Below the pieces are notes generated by a model that was not told the origin of the DNA, did no database searches, and saw only the letters and a program-made list of their open reading frames with translations. The position numbers and the translations under genes were made by a program. A stretch of DNA of 64,000 nucleotides, from assembly GCA_947630325.1 (NCBI GenBank), contig CANRHB010000002.1:62001-126000 (forward strand). The letters run 5' to 3'. This document shows positions 28,413 to 36,328 of this stretch, piece after piece. Every line of letters starts with the position of its first letter. Position 1 is the stretch's first letter. This DNA is from an uncultured Clostridia bacterium (GTDB lineage: Bacteria > Bacillota > Clostridia > Christensenellales > Borkfalkiaceae).

Positions 28413-28625
28413 ATGGACAACACCACAAAGTTCACGCAAAGGTTCAACGAAGTCCTAAAATACTCAGACATCAAGCAGACGTCGCTTGCGAAGGCGGCAA
28501 ACGTTTCGAAGCAGTGCATTTCAGACTATAAGGCGGGCAAGAGCGTGCCGAGCATCGACACCCTCTATCTCATCTGCAAATACCTCGATATTTCCGCCGA
28601 TTATCTGCTCGGGCTGGAAGATTGA
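28413..28625 (+). CDS. Small XRE-family DNA-binding protein
   Basis: 70 residues, a single Cro/CI-type helix-turn-helix domain: TQRFNEVLKYSDIKQTSLAK, SKQCISDYKAGKSVPSI, LYLICKYLDISADYLLGL (each in order from residue 8 to 68). Such short proteins act as repressors of neighbouring genes. It is divergent from the RpiR-type gene and shares its promoter region. No ribosome site is present; the ATG is 7 bases past the -10 box. A strong terminator follows, so it is transcribed alone. Confidence 0.92.
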   Translation: MDNTTKFTQRFNEVLKYSDIKQTSLAKAANVSKQCISDYKAGKSVPSIDTLYLICKYLDISADYLLGLED

Positions 28626-28651
28626 ACGGCTCCCCGCGGCAAACGCGGAAT

Positions 28652-28695
28652 GCGGCTCCGCGCTTTTGCAAATTGAAAGCGCGGAGCCGCTTTTT
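28652..28695 (+). terminator. Terminator of the XRE gene
   Basis: GCGGCTCCGCGCTTT / AAAGCGCGGAGCCGC stem followed by TTTTT. Confidence 0.92.
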
Positions 28696-28779
28696 CCCCT
28701 CTTTTCCCCTCAAATAGGGGCTCTTTTTGAAAAATGTTTGCAAACTTATAAAAAGTTTTCGTGAAATTCTCCCTCCCGC

Positions 28780-28808
28780 TTGCCAAAAATACGGACGTGT
28801 GCTATAAT
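28780..28808 (+). promoter_or_regulatory. Promoter of the radC-kinase-regulator operon
   Basis: TTGCCA, 17-base spacer, TATAAT, followed by CAGGAGAGAAG before radC. Confidence 0.85.
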
Positions 28809-28837
28809 TTTTAAGATTTCACAGGAGAGAAGAAGCC

Positions 28838-29548
28838 ATGCACGAGGGACACAGACAGCGCATGATCGCGCGCTTGGAGGACCATGAGGACAGTCTTTTA
28901 GACCATGAGTTGCTCGAAATGTTGCTTTTCAACGCGATCCCCCGTAAAAACACCAACGAACTTGCCCATGCGCTTCTCGACAAGTTCGGCTCTCTTTCGG
29001 CGCTCTCCCGCGCAAACGTCTCCGCGATCGCCTCGGTAAACGGGATCGGCCCCAATACCGCGGCATACCTCAGATGCATCTTCCTTGCGTTGGAGCGCAT
29101 CCAACCCGACCCCGTGGAGGGCTTCCCCTCCGCAAAGAACTATGCCGAATTTTCCAAATTGCTCTCCTCTCGCTTCCGCAACTTGCAAGAGGAGCGCATA
29201 GAACTCTTCGCCACCGACAAGGACGGCAACATTCTCGGCGTGGAGTCCTACACCTCCCGCGAACACAACAGCGCGCGGATCGAGCCCCGCATGCTCTCCA
29301 AATTCTTTGCGGCGAACGACCCCAAGGCGCTCGTGATCGCCCACAACCACCTGAGCGGATCCGCGAATCCCTCCCATGCCGACGATCTGTTCACAAGGCG
29401 GATGATGGCGGTGTGCGCCTTTTACGGCATCCCCCTTTACGACCATATCATCGTCTCCCCCACCGAGATGTTCAGCTACCACGCCTGCGCGCGGTTCGAC
29501 TACATCTCCTCCATCCCCCTCGAATCCCTTTTGCAGGACAAACTATGA
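28838..29548 (+). CDS. radC: RadC family JAMM/MPN protein
   Basis: 236 residues. N-terminal UPF0758 helix-hairpin-helix part (LLEMLLFNAIPRKNTNELA; ASVNGIGPNTAAYL) and C-terminal MPN+ metalloprotease-like domain with the JAMM motif IAHNHLSGSANPSHAD. RadC was named for a repair phenotype later traced to recG; its biochemical role is unknown, although the fold is that of zinc isopeptidases. Unusual context: its stop codon overlaps the ATG of a sensor kinase (ATGA), making it the first gene of a coupled two-component operon. Confidence 0.93.
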   Translation: MHEGHRQRMIARLEDHEDSLLDHELLEMLLFNAIPRKNTNELAHALLDKFGSLSALSRANVSAIASVNGIGPNTAAYLRCIFLALERIQPDPVEGFPSAKNYAEFSKLLSSRFRNLQEERIELFATDKDGNILGVESYTSREHNSARIEPRMLSKFFAANDPKALVIAHNHLSGSANPSHADDLFTRRMMAVCAFYGIPLYDHIIVSPTEMFSYHACARFDYISSIPLESLLQDKL

Positions 29549-30786
29549 AACCTTTCCCCGCGGGCAAACAAAATTTAAGCGAGTTCGTGCGCATCGGCAA
29601 GATCCTCATTTTCTGCATCCTCATCGTGGTGGAGATCGCCGTTGCCGTAAACAACCGCAGTCACTATTCCACGGGGTTCAACGCGCTGTGGGTGATCGTT
29701 CCCGCCGAGGTCTTGCTTGCGGCGGAGAACGCCGTCAAAATGTGGGGGCTCAAAAACTTCAAATATAAGATCGCCTGTTATGTGCTCGACGTGCTCTTGC
29801 TCCTCGTCCTAACCTATTTCACGACGGGCGCGCTCATTTCCACCCTTTACGTCGTCATCCTCACCGAATTTTACGTCAGCCAGGAGAAACTTTCGGGAAG
29901 CATTGCGATGGGCGTATGCAGTGTGGTGCTCTTCCTCGTGGTGTTTGCCGTCTCCAATGCCTTGAAGGGGCAGGATGTGGACGTCGGCGCACTCGTGGCG
30001 GGGGCGTTCAACGACCTCATCATCCTCGTTCTGCACTTCCTCATCGTCAATTTTACGGTGCAAATTTACCGCAAGAACATCGAGATCGCAAAGACCGTGG
30101 ACGAACTCAATGAGACAAACGAGCGGCTTGTGAAGGCAAATGCGGAACTAAAAACGGTCGCCGTGCTCGAAGAACGCCAACGCATCGCAAAGGACATCCA
30201 CGACACCGCGGGGCACTCCATCACCACCGTCATCATGCAGACGGAGGCGGCGAAACTCGTGATCGACACCGACCCCGAGGACGCCAAGCGCAAACTCGTC
30301 GCCGCCAACTTGCAGGCAAAGCACGCCCTCGAAGAGTTGCGCGACAGCGTGCACCTTCTCTCGGGCGCAACGATAAAACCCACCTTGCGCGAATCGCTCG
30401 AACGCATCTTGCAGGAATCCTCGGACGGCACCAACATCACCATCCGCAGTGACATCGACGAGATCGGCCTCTGCGACGCCAAGGCCCGCTTTTTGTGCAA
30501 CAGTCTCAAGGAGGGCATCTCCAACGGGCTGAGGCACGGCGGGGCGACCGCCTTCTGGTTCGAACTCAAGCGGAACGGCGATATGGTGAACTTCCTGCTC
30601 TCCGACAACGGCACGGGCGCCGACCTTGCTCTCATGAAGGAGGGCTTCGGGCTCTCGGGGATGCACAGGCGCGCGGAGAGCCTCGGCGGAACGGCGTGGT
30701 TCGAAGCGGAGCGCGGCGAGGGGTTCGAAGTGCACATCACCCTGCCGACAGACGGCAAAAACAGCGATATGGGAGGAACATTATGA
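29545..30786 (+). CDS. Sensor histidine kinase, NarL/DesK type
   Basis: 413 residues. Five or six membrane helices fill the first 170 residues with almost no extracellular loop, so it probably senses the membrane or an intramembrane signal. A short coiled coil follows (about 175-205), then a HisKA_3 dimerisation domain with RIAKDIHDTAGHS (phospho-acceptor His219) and an ATPase domain with KEGISNGLRHGGA (N box), DNGTGAD and GFGLSGMHRRAESLGG. The start ATG at 29545 overlaps the radC stop, and its own stop overlaps the ATG of the response regulator, so all three genes are translationally coupled. The stimulus is unknown. Confidence 0.92.
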   Translation: MKPFPAGKQNLSEFVRIGKILIFCILIVVEIAVAVNNRSHYSTGFNALWVIVPAEVLLAAENAVKMWGLKNFKYKIACYVLDVLLLLVLTYFTTGALISTLYVVILTEFYVSQEKLSGSIAMGVCSVVLFLVVFAVSNALKGQDVDVGALVAGAFNDLIILVLHFLIVNFTVQIYRKNIEIAKTVDELNETNERLVKANAELKTVAVLEERQRIAKDIHDTAGHSITTVIMQTEAAKLVIDTDPEDAKRKLVAANLQAKHALEELRDSVHLLSGATIKPTLRESLERILQESSDGTNITIRSDIDEIGLCDAKARFLCNSLKEGISNGLRHGGATAFWFELKRNGDMVNFLLSDNGTGADLALMKEGFGLSGMHRRAESLGGTAWFEAERGEGFEVHITLPTDGKNSDMGGTL

Positions 30787-31427
30787 TAAAAGTACTTCTT
30801 GCGGACGACCAATCCATTTTGGCGGACGGGCTCAAAAGCGTGCTCGAAAGCTGTCCCGACATCACGGTCGTGGGCGTTGCCAAGGACGGCTTCGAGGCAG
30901 TGACGCTTGCGGGTGAACTTCAACCCGACGTCGTGCTCATGGACATCCGTATGCCGAATATGAACGGCGTGATCGCCACCCGCGAGATCAAGCGCGACCA
31001 CCCCGACGTCAAAGTTTTGGTGCTTACCACCTTCGACGACAGCGACTATATTTTGAGCGCCATCAACAACGGCGCGAGCGGATACCTCTTGAAGGACACG
31101 AGCGCCGCCGCCCTCATCGACGCCATCAAAAACGCGCACGCGGGGGACACCATTCTGCCCGCAAAGATCGCTCGGCGGATCGCGGACGCCGCCAAGCTCG
31201 TTTCGAGCGACCGCGAGATCAAACTCAAGCGCGCCTTCGGTTTTTCGGACCGCGAGGTGGAGATCGCCCTCATGCTCTGCGAAGGGTTCACCAACAAGCA
31301 GATCGCCTCCGCGCTCAAACTTACGGACGGCACTTCGCGCAACTATATCTCCGCCATTTACGAAAAGACAAAGAGCGACAGCCGCAACGCCGCCGTGGCG
31401 AAAATGAAAGCCCTCCTCGGCGCATAA
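30783..31427 (+). CDS. Response regulator, NarL/LuxR type
   Basis: 214 residues. Receiver domain (1-120) with DD at 8-9, phosphorylated Asp54 in VLMDIRMPNMNG, TTFDD and K in YLLKDTSA; LuxR-type helix-turn-helix at about 150-210 (FSDREVEIALMLCEGFTNKQ). The pair with the kinase upstream is clear from the ATGA overlap. Its targets are unknown; self-regulation or control of a nearby gene is possible, but no repeated operator is seen at the radC promoter. Confidence 0.93.
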   Translation: MIKVLLADDQSILADGLKSVLESCPDITVVGVAKDGFEAVTLAGELQPDVVLMDIRMPNMNGVIATREIKRDHPDVKVLVLTTFDDSDYILSAINNGASGYLLKDTSAAALIDAIKNAHAGDTILPAKIARRIADAAKLVSSDREIKLKRAFGFSDREVEIALMLCEGFTNKQIASALKLTDGTSRNYISAIYEKTKSDSRNAAVAKMKALLGA

Positions 31428-31452
31428 ACAGGCCGCCCGCCCTTCCCTGTCC

Positions 31453-31493
31453 CGCCCGCAAAGTCTTCTTTGCCGCGGGGCGTTTTCTTTTTT
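31453..31493 (+). terminator. Terminator of the radC operon
   Basis: CGCCCGCAAAG / CTTTGCCGCGGGGCG imperfect stem followed by TTTTCTTTTTT. Confidence 0.7.
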
Positions 31494-31613
31494 CCGAAAC
31501 GCCCGAAAATACGAAATATTTAATATGCACATTTTAATGAACAATTTTGTTCAAACCGTTTGCATTTTTTTCGCTTTTGCGCTGTTTTTTGCGTTTTCCC
31601 TTTTGGGTAAGCC

Positions 31614-31642
31614 TTGACAATCTCCCTGCCTTATGTTATAAT
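31614..31642 (+). promoter_or_regulatory. Promoter of the dipeptidase gene
   Basis: TTGACA, 17-base spacer, TATAAT: a perfect consensus, the strongest in the window by eye. Confidence 0.9.
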
Positions 31643-31671
31643 AGGAGAGCCCACAAGGAGAGAGAATACCT

Positions 31672-32943
31672 ATGACAAATTATTTCGACGAGGCGGTAAA
31701 GCGCATTTGCGAGAGCGTCCGCTTCGACTCTTCTCTCGCAAAATATTCCTCGAAATTCCCCTTCGGACGGGGAGCGGCGGACTGTCTTTGCCACTTTTTG
31801 AAGCTGGCCGAAACGCTTGGATTCGAGACGGAAAACTATGACAACTACATCGGCGAAGTCATCTTCGGGAGCGGCAAGGAGGAATTTGCCATTCTCTGCC
31901 ATCTCGACGTCGTTCCCGCGGGGGACGGCTGGACGAAAGATCCCTTCGGCGGCACGATAGAGGACGGCAGTATTTGGGGGCGGGGCACCGTGGATGACAA
32001 GGGTCCCGCGATTTGCTGTCTGTATGCCTTAAAATCGTTGAAGGACAAAGGGTTTGTCCCCTCTAAAAAGATCAAACTCATCGTCGGTTGCAACGAGGAG
32101 AGCGGCTGGGGGTGCATCGAGCACTACAACGAGGTCACCAAAATGCCCGAAAAAGGCTTCTCGCCCGACGCGAACTTCCCCGTCATCTATGCCGAAAAGG
32201 GCATTTTGCACCTGAGGTTGCATTTCCCCATGCCCACCGCGCCCTTCCTTCATCTCGAAGGCGGCAAGCAGGGCAATATGGTGTGCGACCGTTGCGAGGC
32301 GACCCCCCGCTCCCTTACCGTCACCAAGGCGCGGGAACTCGGGCTTACCGTGCAGAACAAGAAGATCATCGCATACGGCAAGAGCGCGCACGGCTCCATG
32401 CCCGAACTCGGCGAAAACGCCATTCTGCCCATTCTCAAATTCTTTGAGAGCAAGAGCGAAGTCGTCGCCCGCATCATCGACTGCGTGTTCAACGACATCT
32501 ATGGTTTGAAAGAACTCTCCGACGAGACGGGCAGGCTTACGATGTCCCCCAACGTCATCAAGTACCGCAAGAAACAGGTCCTCGTGCTGGTGGATATCCG
32601 CTATCCCGCGACCGTGCCCGTACAGGAAGTGCTCAGCCGTGTGGCGAAATTCGGCGTAAAATACGAGACGGTGCATTCCCAGGCGCCCCTCTACCACGAA
32701 AAGGACAGCGAACTCGTCACCTCCCTCCTCTCCACCTTCGAAGAGTGCACGGGCGTGAAAGCCGAACCGATCGCAATCGGCGGCGGGACCTATGCACGGG
32801 CGATCAAGGAGGGCGTCGGCTTCGGACCCGAGATGCCTGGCGATCCCCCCGTCGTGCATATGGCGGACGAACACATCACCCTCGAGCGGGTGAAACTGCT
32901 CCTCGAGATCTATGAAAAGGCGATCGAGCGATTGACAAAATAA
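31672..32943 (+). CDS. M20 family dipeptidase, PepV-like
   Basis: 423 residues; cytoplasmic zinc dipeptidase or aminoacylhistidine hydrolase. Seen: CHLDVVPAGDGW (metal histidine), GRGTVDDKGP (bridging aspartate), CNEESGWGC (catalytic and metal glutamates), the lid domain insertion with KSAHGSMPE, and the end segment IGGGTYARAI followed by HMADEH with the last metal histidine. Order and length fit PepV of lactic acid bacteria (about 470) with a slightly shorter lid. AAGGAGAGAGAATACCT precedes the start. A strong promoter and terminator make it monocistronic. Confidence 0.9.
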   Translation: MTNYFDEAVKRICESVRFDSSLAKYSSKFPFGRGAADCLCHFLKLAETLGFETENYDNYIGEVIFGSGKEEFAILCHLDVVPAGDGWTKDPFGGTIEDGSIWGRGTVDDKGPAICCLYALKSLKDKGFVPSKKIKLIVGCNEESGWGCIEHYNEVTKMPEKGFSPDANFPVIYAEKGILHLRLHFPMPTAPFLHLEGGKQGNMVCDRCEATPRSLTVTKARELGLTVQNKKIIAYGKSAHGSMPELGENAILPILKFFESKSEVVARIIDCVFNDIYGLKELSDETGRLTMSPNVIKYRKKQVLVLVDIRYPATVPVQEVLSRVAKFGVKYETVHSQAPLYHEKDSELVTSLLSTFEECTGVKAEPIAIGGGTYARAIKEGVGFGPEMPGDPPVVHMADEHITLERVKLLLEIYEKAIERLTK

Positions 32944-32959
32944 AATTCAAATAGAATAC

Positions 32960-32995
32960 GCCGCCCCGCGCAAGGTTGCGCGGGGCGGCTTTTTT
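32960..32995 (+). terminator. Terminator of the dipeptidase gene
   Basis: GCCGCCCCGCGCAA / TTGCGCGGGGCGGC stem followed by TTTTTT; it also lies at the 3' end of the convergent permease gene. Confidence 0.92.
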
Positions 32996-33003
32996 AATGT
33001 CTC

Positions 33004-33897
33004 TTATTTTCTTTTCGTGCACAAAAGGACGTACACCCCCACGAGGAGCAAAATTGCCGCCGAAACCACGAGATAGCACGTCCACTCGGGCACGGCGTTC
33101 CCGAAGAAATACAGATTGCAGTCGAAGCCGTCCCGCAACCCCTTGATGACCTGCGCGGCGGCATTTGAGGGCAGTCCCGCGCCCGCTTCCCCTATGGCGC
33201 TCCCCATGAGGTGGGAATGCAGAAGCCCCGTGCCGTAAGTCCCCGGCAGGAACATGACGGCGTTTTTGAGCCCCGTTGCGAGGCTCCCGATGGGCATGTA
33301 CGCCCCGCATAGGAACCCGTAAGCCGCAGAGACGGTAGCTTGCACTCCCGTCACCGCCCCCTGAGAGCGGAGAAAATGGCACACGACGGAGGAGAGCGCG
33401 GTGCCGAAGAGGGTCAAAAGCAGGGTGTCGGCAAGGGTAAGGAAGATGTCCGCGGCAGTAAGGTGCCAGCCCGCAACGCCGATGTAGATAAATCCCGCCC
33501 CGAGCGCAACAAAGCAGATGGCCGCCGTCACCAAAAAGGTGGAGATAAAGTAGCCGAGCGCGACGAGAGAGCGCGGCACGGGCGAGACGAGGATGTCGTC
33601 CGCCTGCCCCGTCACCCTGTCCTGCACCATGATGGTGTTGGCGGTGAAGGCGATGGTCACCGCGCAGACGGCAAGAAGTGATGAGATGAGCCAGCCCGCC
33701 GCGATGCTCTCGACGAGGGCGTCCGAGAGGACGAACCCCTCCGCCGCCGAGCGGATGGAGTCGCGGTAGACGTTCCCTAAGAAAGCGACGAACAAAAAGA
33801 GCAGAATGAGCGGCGCCATGAGGGAGACGAAAAACACCCCCTTGTCGCGGAAATAAACTTTACAGTTTCTTGCAATGAGATAAGCTAATGTTTTCAT
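33004..33897 (-). CDS. ABC-2 type transporter permease
   Basis: 297 residues, six membrane helices in the DrrB/ABC-2 arrangement: one near 20-45, then a large outside loop (YRDSIRSAAEGFVLSDALVE), then five helices from about 75 on. GYFISTFLVTAAICF and GFLCGAYMPIGSLATGLKNA are typical ABC-2 blocks. It forms an exporter with the ATPase encoded 250 bases upstream. A repeat element sits between the two genes. The start at 33897 has no good ribosome site; MIYKQH at 33918 is the alternative. Confidence 0.85.
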   Translation of the reverse strand: MKTLAYLIARNCKVYFRDKGVFFVSLMAPLILLFLFVAFLGNVYRDSIRSAAEGFVLSDALVESIAAGWLISSLLAVCAVTIAFTANTIMVQDRVTGQADDILVSPVPRSLVALGYFISTFLVTAAICFVALGAGFIYIGVAGWHLTAADIFLTLADTLLLTLFGTALSSVVCHFLRSQGAVTGVQATVSAAYGFLCGAYMPIGSLATGLKNAVMFLPGTYGTGLLHSHLMGSAIGEAGAGLPSNAAAQVIKGLRDGFDCNLYFFGNAVPEWTCYLVVSAAILLLVGVYVLLCTKRK

Positions 33898-34004
33898 AGT
33901 ATGTTGTTTGTAAATCATGGAAAGGATACAAGACCTCTTCTTAGGATAGTTGTCTTTTCTTGCCTCCCCCAACTTTGGGGAGCGAGAATTGCCGTTCTCA
34001 ATCT

Positions 34005-34093
34005 GTCATTTCGAGCGAAGTCGAGAAATCTCTACCGCATTATAATAATGTGAGATTTCTCCACGCGCCGCATAGCGGCTTGGTCGAAATGAC
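34005..34093. repeat. Type A MITE-like element inside the ABC exporter operon
   Basis: 89 bases, GTCATTTCGAGCGAAG...core GCATTATAATAATG...TTGGTCGAAATGAC. It separates the ATPase from its permease. Confidence 0.8.
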
Positions 34094-34142
34094 AATTGGG
34101 GAACGGGAAAGTACCCGAGCAACGCGAGGGGGAAAGGGTTTC
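34094..34142. repeat. Type C repeat fragment
   Basis: GGGAAAGTACCCGAGCAACG followed by CGAGGGGGAAAGGGTTTCC, directly next to the type A element and ending at the ATPase stop codon. Confidence 0.6.
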
Positions 34143-34145
34143 CTC

Positions 34146-35042
34146 CTACTCCGTTCTCTTCCCCGTTACGTTCAAAAACACGTCGTCCATTTTGCCCTTT
34201 TCGATCTCGTAATCGGTGAAAAGTTGCGGGTGCTTCAAGATGAGCTCGGTCGCCGCGGCTGTGTCCGCAACCGCCACGCGAAACGCCTCCCCCACCTTTT
34301 TGTAAGGCAACCCCAATGCCCGCACGTCCTCCTCTTTTGCACCGTAGAAGGTGATAAAGTCCCCCGTATAGCGGTTTTTAAGTTCGAGCGGGGTGGCGTC
34401 GGCGAGAATTTTCCCGCCGTCCAGAATGACGACTCTGTCCGCGTCCGCCGCCTCCTCCATGTAGTGTGTGGTGAGAAAGACGGTGATTCCCCGCACCTTG
34501 CGGATGGCGTTCACGGTCTCCCAAACGTTTTTGCGGGTCTGCGGGTCGAGCCCCGTCGTCGGCTCGTCCAAGATGAGAATTTCGGGGCTGTGGACGAGGG
34601 CACGGGCGATGTCCGCCCTCCTCCGCTGTCCGCCCGAGAGCTTCCCCACGGGGCGTTTGAGAAGGTCTTTGAGGTCGAACAAGGCGGTAAGTTCTTCGAG
34701 TTTGCGTTCGAATTCTTTTCCCGTGACCCCATAGAGGGCGGCGCGGTACTTCAAATTGTCGCGCACGGAGAGGGACTTATCGAGCGCGCTGTTTTGAAAG
34801 ACGACCCCGAGTTTTTTTCTGATCTCGGCGGGGGCCTCGTCCACGTCCTTGCCGCCGACCTTCACCGAGCCGCCCGTTCGTTTTTGCGCGCCGCAGAGGA
34901 TGGAGATGGTGGTGCTCTTGCCCGCGCCGTTCACGCCGAGAAAGGCAAAAAATTCTCCCTTCTCCACAGTGAAAGAGATGTCGTCCACAGCCTTCACCTC
35001 TCCAAAGTACTTTTTTAAGTTTTGTATTTCGATGATGTTCAT
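34146..35042 (-). CDS. ABC transporter ATPase, DrrA type
   Basis: 298 residues. Walker A GVNGAGKSTT, Q-loop FQNSALD, signature LSGGQRRRADIA, Walker B LILDEPTTGLDP and H-loop TTHYMEEA. The C-terminal extension ends in MDDVFLNVTGK, the mark of DrrA-type drug or lipid exporter ATPases. The adjacent TetR repressor supports an efflux role with inducible control. No Shine-Dalgarno is visible before the ATG, which is unusual for this genome; the start is supported by the family alignment (IIEIQNLKKYFG). Confidence 0.92.
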   Translation of the reverse strand: MNIIEIQNLKKYFGEVKAVDDISFTVEKGEFFAFLGVNGAGKSTTISILCGAQKRTGGSVKVGGKDVDEAPAEIRKKLGVVFQNSALDKSLSVRDNLKYRAALYGVTGKEFERKLEELTALFDLKDLLKRPVGKLSGGQRRRADIARALVHSPEILILDEPTTGLDPQTRKNVWETVNAIRKVRGITVFLTTHYMEEAADADRVVILDGGKILADATPLELKNRYTGDFITFYGAKEEDVRALGLPYKKVGEAFRVAVADTAAATELILKHPQLFTDYEIEKGKMDDVFLNVTGKRTE

Positions 35043-35100
35043 AGTTTTGATTGATTTGATTGAAATAGCCCTGACGGCCGTTCATTCTTGACGCGTGCTT

Positions 35101-35283
35101 TTTTCTTGCCTCCCCCCAACTCGTTGGGGGGAGGGTAGGGAAGGGGGCACCTTATTTTCTTGGCGCCACTTTAGGGGAGCTGTCGCGCCCCGCGCGACTG
35201 AGGGGTTCTCATAAAATTAGACAGAAACCCTTTCCCCCTCGCTTCGCTCGGGTACTTTTCCTAAAAGGGACAGCAAGGGGCGG
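35101..35283. repeat. Type C unit, first copy of a 181-bp direct repeat
   Basis: Contains CTTGCCTCCCCCCAACTCG, GGCGCCACTTTAGGGGAGC, GCGCGACTGAGGGGTTCTC and CTCGCTTCGCTCGGGTAC. Differs from the second copy at only a few positions. Confidence 0.85.
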
Positions 35284-35307
35284 TAAGCGGAACATTGTTC
35301 TTATATC

Positions 35308-35381
35308 ACGTCATTTCGAGCTTGTCGAGAAATGTCCTTGTTTATAATGCGGACACCCTTCGACTACGCTCAGGGTGACGT
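35308..35381. repeat. Chimeric element: type A left arm, type B right arm
   Basis: ACGTCATTTCGAGCTTGTCG, GAGAAATGTCC, core TTTATAATGCGG, ACACCCTTCGACTACGCTC, AGGGTGACGT. Confidence 0.75.
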
Positions 35382-35426
35382 ATTTTAGAACGCCCCACCT
35401 CCCCTACTCCCTCCCACGGAGGGGGT

Positions 35427-35607
35427 TTTTCTTGCCTCCCCCCAACTCGTTGGGGGGAGGGTAGGGAAGGGGGCACCTTATTTTCTTGGCGCCCCTTTAG
35501 GGGAGCTGTCGCGCCTGCGCGACTGAGGGGTTCTCATAAAACTGACAGAAACCCTTTCCCCCTCGCTTCGCTCGGGTACTTTCCCTAAAAGGGACAGCAA
35601 GGGGCGG
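35427..35607. repeat. Type C unit, second copy of the 181-bp direct repeat
   Basis: Offset of 326 bases from the first copy; same order of blocks with a few substitutions and one small gap. Confidence 0.85.
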
Positions 35608-35614
35608 GGTGAAA

Positions 35615-36190
35615 TTACTCCCAAAAGCGCTTCCGTTTGGGGAAATAGTAGGCATACAGCGCGTAAAATTCCCGCTTGAAACACTCCGAGATCTCCTCGT
35701 CCGTGGGGGCGTAATTGCCCGTTGTGACGAGCGCCGCCAAACCGTAAGAATAGATTGTCATGTCGCCGTGAAAGGCGCGCGCCTCTTCCTCCGTCATGCG
35801 GTAGAGCGACATCATCTCCGACAAAATGTCCTCCAAAAAGGGGTCGGTCAGCGCCTGCGGCGTTTCGCAGTCGCGCAAGAATAGAAAGCGGAACAGCCCC
35901 CGCTCCTCCTGCGCGAACTTCACATACCCCATGCCGAACGATTCGTATCGGCTCCTGCCGCCGCGCGCAAGGAACCCGTCGATAAAGCGGCGGTAGGCGT
36001 TTTTCGCCTCCTCGAAGAGGGCGTTTTTGAGTTCCTCCATATTGCGGAAGAGGGAATACACGGGCTGGGTGGAACAGCCGAGCGCCCTTGCAAGCGAACG
36101 GGCGTTGAGCGCCCCCTCCCCCTCCGTGCGCACGATCTCCGCCGCCGCGCGGAGCGCCTCTTCCCTTGTAATTTTGCTTGTTCTCGGCAT
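35615..36190 (-). CDS. TetR family transcriptional regulator
   Basis: 191 residues. N-terminal TetR helix-turn-helix: ITREEALRAAAEIVRTEG, then ARSLARALGCSTQPVYSLF. The C-terminal ligand domain resembles the TetR_C_33/WHG-type group (FGMGYVKFAQEERGLFRFLF). It probably represses the downstream exporter genes and itself. The ATG at 36190 follows GAGGGGAGAAG; the longer frame to 36244 lacks a site. A near-perfect 28-bp palindrome lies over its transcription start. Confidence 0.9.
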   Translation of the reverse strand: MPRTSKITREEALRAAAEIVRTEGEGALNARSLARALGCSTQPVYSLFRNMEELKNALFEEAKNAYRRFIDGFLARGGRSRYESFGMGYVKFAQEERGLFRFLFLRDCETPQALTDPFLEDILSEMMSLYRMTEEEARAFHGDMTIYSYGLAALVTTGNYAPTDEEISECFKREFYALYAYYFPKRKRFWE

Positions 36191-36258
36191 CTTCTCCCCT
36201 CTCTTCCACCCCATGCGTATAGCGTGGGGACGGGCGCACTTCATTTACTGCGTAAAAA

Positions 36259-36286
36259 ATAACAACCGTTATATAACGATTGTTAT
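36259..36286. promoter_or_regulatory. 28-bp palindromic TetR operator
   Basis: Inverted repeat ATAACAA(C/T)CGTTAT with a single mismatched pair, centred on ATATAT. It overlaps the base end of the -10 box and the predicted start of transcription of the tetR gene, the usual position for autorepression. Confidence 0.8.
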
Positions 36287-36313
36287 TTTATCATAACTTT
36301 TCTGCGCTGTCAA
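36285..36313 (-). promoter_or_regulatory. Promoter of the tetR gene
   Basis: TTGACA, 17-base spacer, TAAAAT on the minus strand. Confidence 0.85.
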
Positions 36314-36328
36314 GCGGTTTTTAAAAAT

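Larger units (their letters stand above)
35043..35614. other. Intergenic region tetR-ABC ATPase with duplicated repeats
   Basis: 572 bases, no gene. Two near-identical type C units of about 181 bases (35101-35283 and 35427-35607) in direct orientation flank a chimeric A/B element (35308-35381). Confidence 0.75.
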
